Shown here piece after piece: positions 60,458 through 64,000 of a stretch of 64,000 nucleotides of DNA. This DNA comes from Colletotrichum lupini (lineage: Eukaryota > Ascomycota > Sordariomycetes > Glomerellales > Glomerellaceae): the NCBI RefSeq assembly GCF_023278565.1, contig NC_064676.1:2108001-2172000 (forward strand), read 5' to 3'. The notes beneath the pieces are model-generated. The model was not told the DNA's origin. It did not search any database and saw only the letters and a list, made by a program, of their open reading frames with translations. The stretch's first letter is position 1; every line of letters begins with the position of its first letter. Position numbers and translations under genes: made by a program.

Positions 60458-63183
60458 ATGACTCCCACACCACCATCCACGACGCCCTCCTCGGGATCAG
60501 GTCGGTCACCCGAGGAGCAGTTTCGAGTCGTGAGGAAGAGGAATAGGGTACCTCTCAGCTGCTATCCGTGTCGGACTAGGAAGTGAGTGCCAGATAAATG
60601 CCCCATATCGACTCAACTCGCTAACTTGCTTCACAGATTGTGAGAAAAGATTCACGGCCCGTCACACCAACGCAAACTGATCGATTTGTAGGAAATGTGA
60701 CAGAGGTCACCCGTGCAGTAATTGTGTAAAGCGTGAGGGTGGTGATGCGTCCTCATGTTCATACGCTACTCCTGCTACTCGTAAAAAGAACCAAAGTCAA
60801 GGCTCTTCGAGGCCCGATGACATGCAGAACCGTATTGACCGTTTAGAAGGCCTAGTTTTGTCTTTGATGCACGGAGGTGCTACTATTGACCCTTCTACCG
60901 CAGCAGCAGCGGCCGCCGTGACAGGCGCCTCGACAACCAAGTCGAATACTGACAGCACACCTACCTCGGCCAAAATCGATCCCGACGACGAGACACAAAT
61001 GCGAGATGACGATGAGGACAGTGATCCTGATGGCGAGCTAGCGACATCTTTAGGCGTATTGAAGGTCGACTCAGATAAGGGCAAGTCAATGTACATTGGC
61101 CAGGAGCATTGGCATACGATATTGGCGGACATATCCGAAGTCAAGACATATTTTGCGAATCACAAGAAGGATTTGGAAAAGAGCTATGAAAAGGTCATGA
61201 TGTCGAAACCGGCCAGCGCCAGAGAAGGACCTACGTTTTTGCTTGGAGCCGCGCCAGCTACCGAGATCGAACTGCGAGCGGAATTACCACCCAAATCGGC
61301 CGTCCTTGCGCTCTGCTCCAGATACTTCAACTCGATGGACAATGCGGTAAACATTATTCACGCGCCGACTTTCCAGCAACAACTTCGAGCCCACTGGCAA
61401 GATCCGTCAAAAACGCCCATCATGTGGCTTGGATTGCTCTATTCTATTTTGTGTCTCGCCATGCTGAGCTACCACAAGGTAGGGGACGAACCGCCGGAGT
61501 GGAAAGGGCGGACGCTGGACCTGGCCTCCGAATATCGACTACGCACCGTCCAGTGCCTCATTGCGGCTGATTACACCAAGCCGGTGGAATACACCGTGGA
61601 GACGATGCTTCTCTATGTGTTTGGAGAATACTCTTCGAGATGGGATGCTGATCTGGGGCTGTGGCTGATCGTGTCCTTGCTCACAAGAGTTGCCTTCAGG
61701 ATGGGGTACCACCGCGACGCAAAGTGGTTCCCGACGATTACACCGTTTCAAGCAGTGAGTTGTAGTGCTCCAGATATATATCTCTGGGCAAGTCAGTGTT
61801 AACATGGTATTCTAGGAAATGAGGCGGCGTACGTGGGCACTGGTGAGGATGGCCGATGTGGTGTTCTCACACCAAGTTTCGCTGCCATCCATGATCTATG
61901 GTCATGATTGTGACACTCAGTTGCCGAACAACATCTTTGACGAGGAATTCGGTCCCAACACCAAAGTTTTGCCTCCTTCACGGCCTAAGACGGAGCCCAC
62001 CCCTATTGCGTACATGATTGCCAAATCCAAGCTATGCAACGAGATGGGTGACATCTTGCAGGCCACCAATCGTGTGGGCAGGCAACTACCGTACGACGAA
62101 ATTCTGCGGTTCGATGCCCGGCTTCGAGAGATCAACGACGAGATCCCGCCTCATCTCAAGGTTGCGGCCTTGGAGGGTTCGCACGACCCAGTCACTTTGA
62201 TCATCGCGAGGTTCAACATCAACGTGCTCTACCTCAAGATCCTCTGTCTGTTGCATAAGAAGTACGTGCCGCGAGCTCGTACAAATCCACGATATGCCTA
62301 CTCGCGCAGAAGTGCAGTAGAAGCGGCTCTAGACACGTTGCGGCATTTGGTTACTCTCGACAGAGAATCACAGCCTAGTGGCAGACTTCGATCTTTGAGG
62401 TGGTTCGTGAACTCGATAGCAACCAAGGACTTCCTTCTGCCTGCCATGCTGGTTGCGCTTGACCTCCACCACGACCGGGTTGCGGAAACGAGCGATGATC
62501 GCAGGGCGTCAGAGTCGGCCATGTTCTGGACCCCAGAGCAGCGGATGGAGATGCTTAGCAACTTGGAGCGGACCAAGGAGATCTGGCAAGGGCTTGCAGA
62601 CGGGTCGATGGAGGCCTTCAAGGCATCCAAAGTCTTGGACATTATCCTGGAGAAGATCAAAGGCCCCAATCCTGAAGCCGAGATCTTCAAGAACGAAAGC
62701 TTCCCGGGTTTTGAGACAAATCCGGAAATGCAATCGGACCACAATGCGGCAATGACTCTGGGTATGCTCTCTGGTGGCATGACGCCAAACACGGCAGCCG
62801 CGCTCGAAAGCAGTATGCAAAGTACGAACTCGTTTAGCGGCATGGACTTTGGAGTGTCGTTGCCCATGACGGGCCCAGGCATGACGCCAAACTTCCAGGG
62901 CGACATTGGTATGAACAACGCGGGGTCTCCGTTCTCGATGTTTACAAACTTCGAGTCTGGCGGAGATTTCCCCGCCAACTTCGACTGGGTATGTTGCGAT
63001 TCCGCCAATGGCATAATGACATGGTGACTGACAATGGGCTAGAACGCATTTGAGACGTACACGCAGAACGCGAACTGGGCAGCTGATACAGGGTTTGGGC
63101 AGATCTATCCAGGTCAATCCTCGCCAGAAACAGACGGCAACGGGATGCCGTTTGGCAACGCCAATGGCGGCATGGCAGGCTAA
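60458..63183 (+). CDS. Zn2Cys6 fungal-specific transcription factor
   Basis: Five exons: 60458..60582, 60637..60639, 60692..61754, 61816..62988 and 63043..63183, giving 834 aa. The Zn2Cys6 domain lies at Cys35, 38, 45, 51, 54 and 65 (CYPCRTRKLKCDRGHPCSNC). The second exon is only three bases (ATT) and supplies the Leu before KCD. Skipping it gives CRTRKKC, one residue short of the standard C-x6-C spacing; reading through meets a stop at once. Next come a coiled-coil start (NRIDRLEGLVLSLM), an Ala run and acidic patch, and a fungal-specific transcription factor (middle homology) domain (about 270-600). The tail is Met/Asn/Gly-rich and could be activating. Target genes are unknown; the nearest upstream gene is the chitinase. 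Confidence 0.88.
60637..60639 (+). other. Inferred 3-nt micro-exon (ATT)
   Basis: The micro-exon is preceded by a 54-bp intron (60583-60636: donor GTGAGT, branch CGCTAAC, acceptor TTCACAG). It is followed by a 52-bp intron (60640-60691: donor GTGAGA, possible branch AACTGAT, acceptor TTTGTAG). Including it keeps frame and gives the six-residue spacing between the second and third cysteines of the zinc cluster. Confidence 0.7.
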
Positions 63184-64000
63184 GGATGCGTTAAAGGCCC
63201 GAAGCGCGGGGAGAGCAGTGCAATGGATGAGGGAGGTAATGTGACGATGAGATCAATGACAGAATCAGGAAGGCCTGAGCGATTGGTTCGTTCAGGTGGA
63301 CAAAATGGGGAACTAGGCATACTCACCTCCGCGTTAGGCTCGGCATGGTAGGATAGAAAGATGAATCCAGATTTTTAGGACATTTGGAAAATACAATACC
63401 CTGCTCCCTTTTTTTACACGTGCTTCTTGTTCTACCTCTACCAAGTTACACGTGCCAGAGAGATGGGAGTGGTAAATCGTGGAGACTCCGCCTCGAGGTG
63501 ACATTGGATGAACCGCGAGTGTGGTGGTTGGCCACATGGACGGGATGGCAGGTCCCAAAGCGGGCGTGGGGAGGTGGCCGTCCGGCGTGGCATTCGGCGC
63601 CCATGCCGGCGGTATGCACAGGATTCGGTCCGTCCCTGACACCATGTGCGACGGCTGAGGTGGGCGGGCGGAGGTTTGGCGGAGGTTTGGCGGAGGTGAT
63701 GGTAGTGTTTGGTGGTGAGTGAGCGAGTGATGTTCTGCAGATGCCAGCAGCAACTCTCTTTCTTCCTAGGTTAGGTTTTTCCCCGCGCCGTGTGCCTTGC
63801 GTCAGGCCCAAAACGTCAAAGTGAAATATTGAATCCTGTGCCTGCAGCGTGGTGAGGGAACAATGCGGGGAGAGGGGATCTTGGCTTGCGCGTATTGGTG
63901 GGGGTATAGGCAGGAACAGGAACAGGAAGTTGGGAACACTCGCGCGGCGTTAGGAACATGGCATGCCGCATGCCGCACCACGGCCACGACCACGACCACG
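63184..64000. other. Terminal intergenic stretch, no gene seen
   Basis: 3' flank of the Zn2Cys6 gene, then GA/GT-rich DNA with a GGCGGAGGTTT duplication near 63670-63690 and a CCACGA repeat at the very end. No coding frame supported; a gene beyond the window could start here. Confidence 0.45.

Noticed and set aside
60583..60691. A single 109-bp intron instead of a micro-exon in the Zn2Cys6 gene
   Set aside because: It keeps frame, but leaves five instead of six residues between zinc ligands two and three, and wastes a well-placed internal branch, acceptor and donor.

Overview
This is a stretch of nuclear DNA from a filamentous ascomycete, most likely a Sordariomycete. The evidence is short GT..AG introns (about 50-150 bp, a few longer) with fungal CTAAC/CTGAC branch sites, GC-rich codon use, Pezizomycotina-type orthologues (Sch9, Nar1, Prp4, Atp14, a Psk1-like S6 kinase, a Zn2Cys6 regulator), and a short AT-rich island that carries the C-to-T scars of repeat-induced point mutation (RIP). 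I could not determine the species.

Layout. 1-7.3 kb: the 3' part of a tricalbin-type ER-plasma membrane tether, then the U4/U6 snRNP protein Prp4, convergent with a threonine aldolase. 7.3-9.7 kb: a RIP-ruined repeat with remains of a coding frame. 9.7-15.8 kb: a five-exon MFS transporter and a Psk1-like AGC kinase. 15.8-22.2 kb: no gene seen. 22.2-25.8 kb: a secreted DOMON/cytochrome b561 protein and ATP synthase subunit h. 28.2-30.9 kb: Sch9 kinase. 30.9-39.7 kb: 8.8 kb with no gene seen. 39.7-52.7 kb: a dense block holding a disordered conserved protein, a 99-residue protein, an SUZ/RGG RNA-binding protein, NAR1, a small membrane protein, a C2H2 zinc-finger protein, RanGAP (RNA1) and another membrane protein. 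54.5-56.3 kb: a secreted GH18 chitinase. 60.5-63.2 kb: a Zn2Cys6 transcription factor that appears to contain a 3-nt micro-exon.

Most genes are single-copy housekeeping genes, not a biosynthetic or defence cluster. Two kinases of TORC1-effector type (Psk1-like and Sch9) lie about 12 kb apart, and several pairs are divergent (aldolase/MFS, 99-aa protein/SUZ, NAR1/membrane protein, zinc finger/RanGAP). I found no tRNA, rRNA, CRISPR array, intact transposon or clear undescribed system. The most unusual items are the 3-nt micro-exon, the RIP-decayed coding frame, and the long gene-poor stretches around the two kinases. Exon borders were placed by hand from splice signals and reading-frame continuity.
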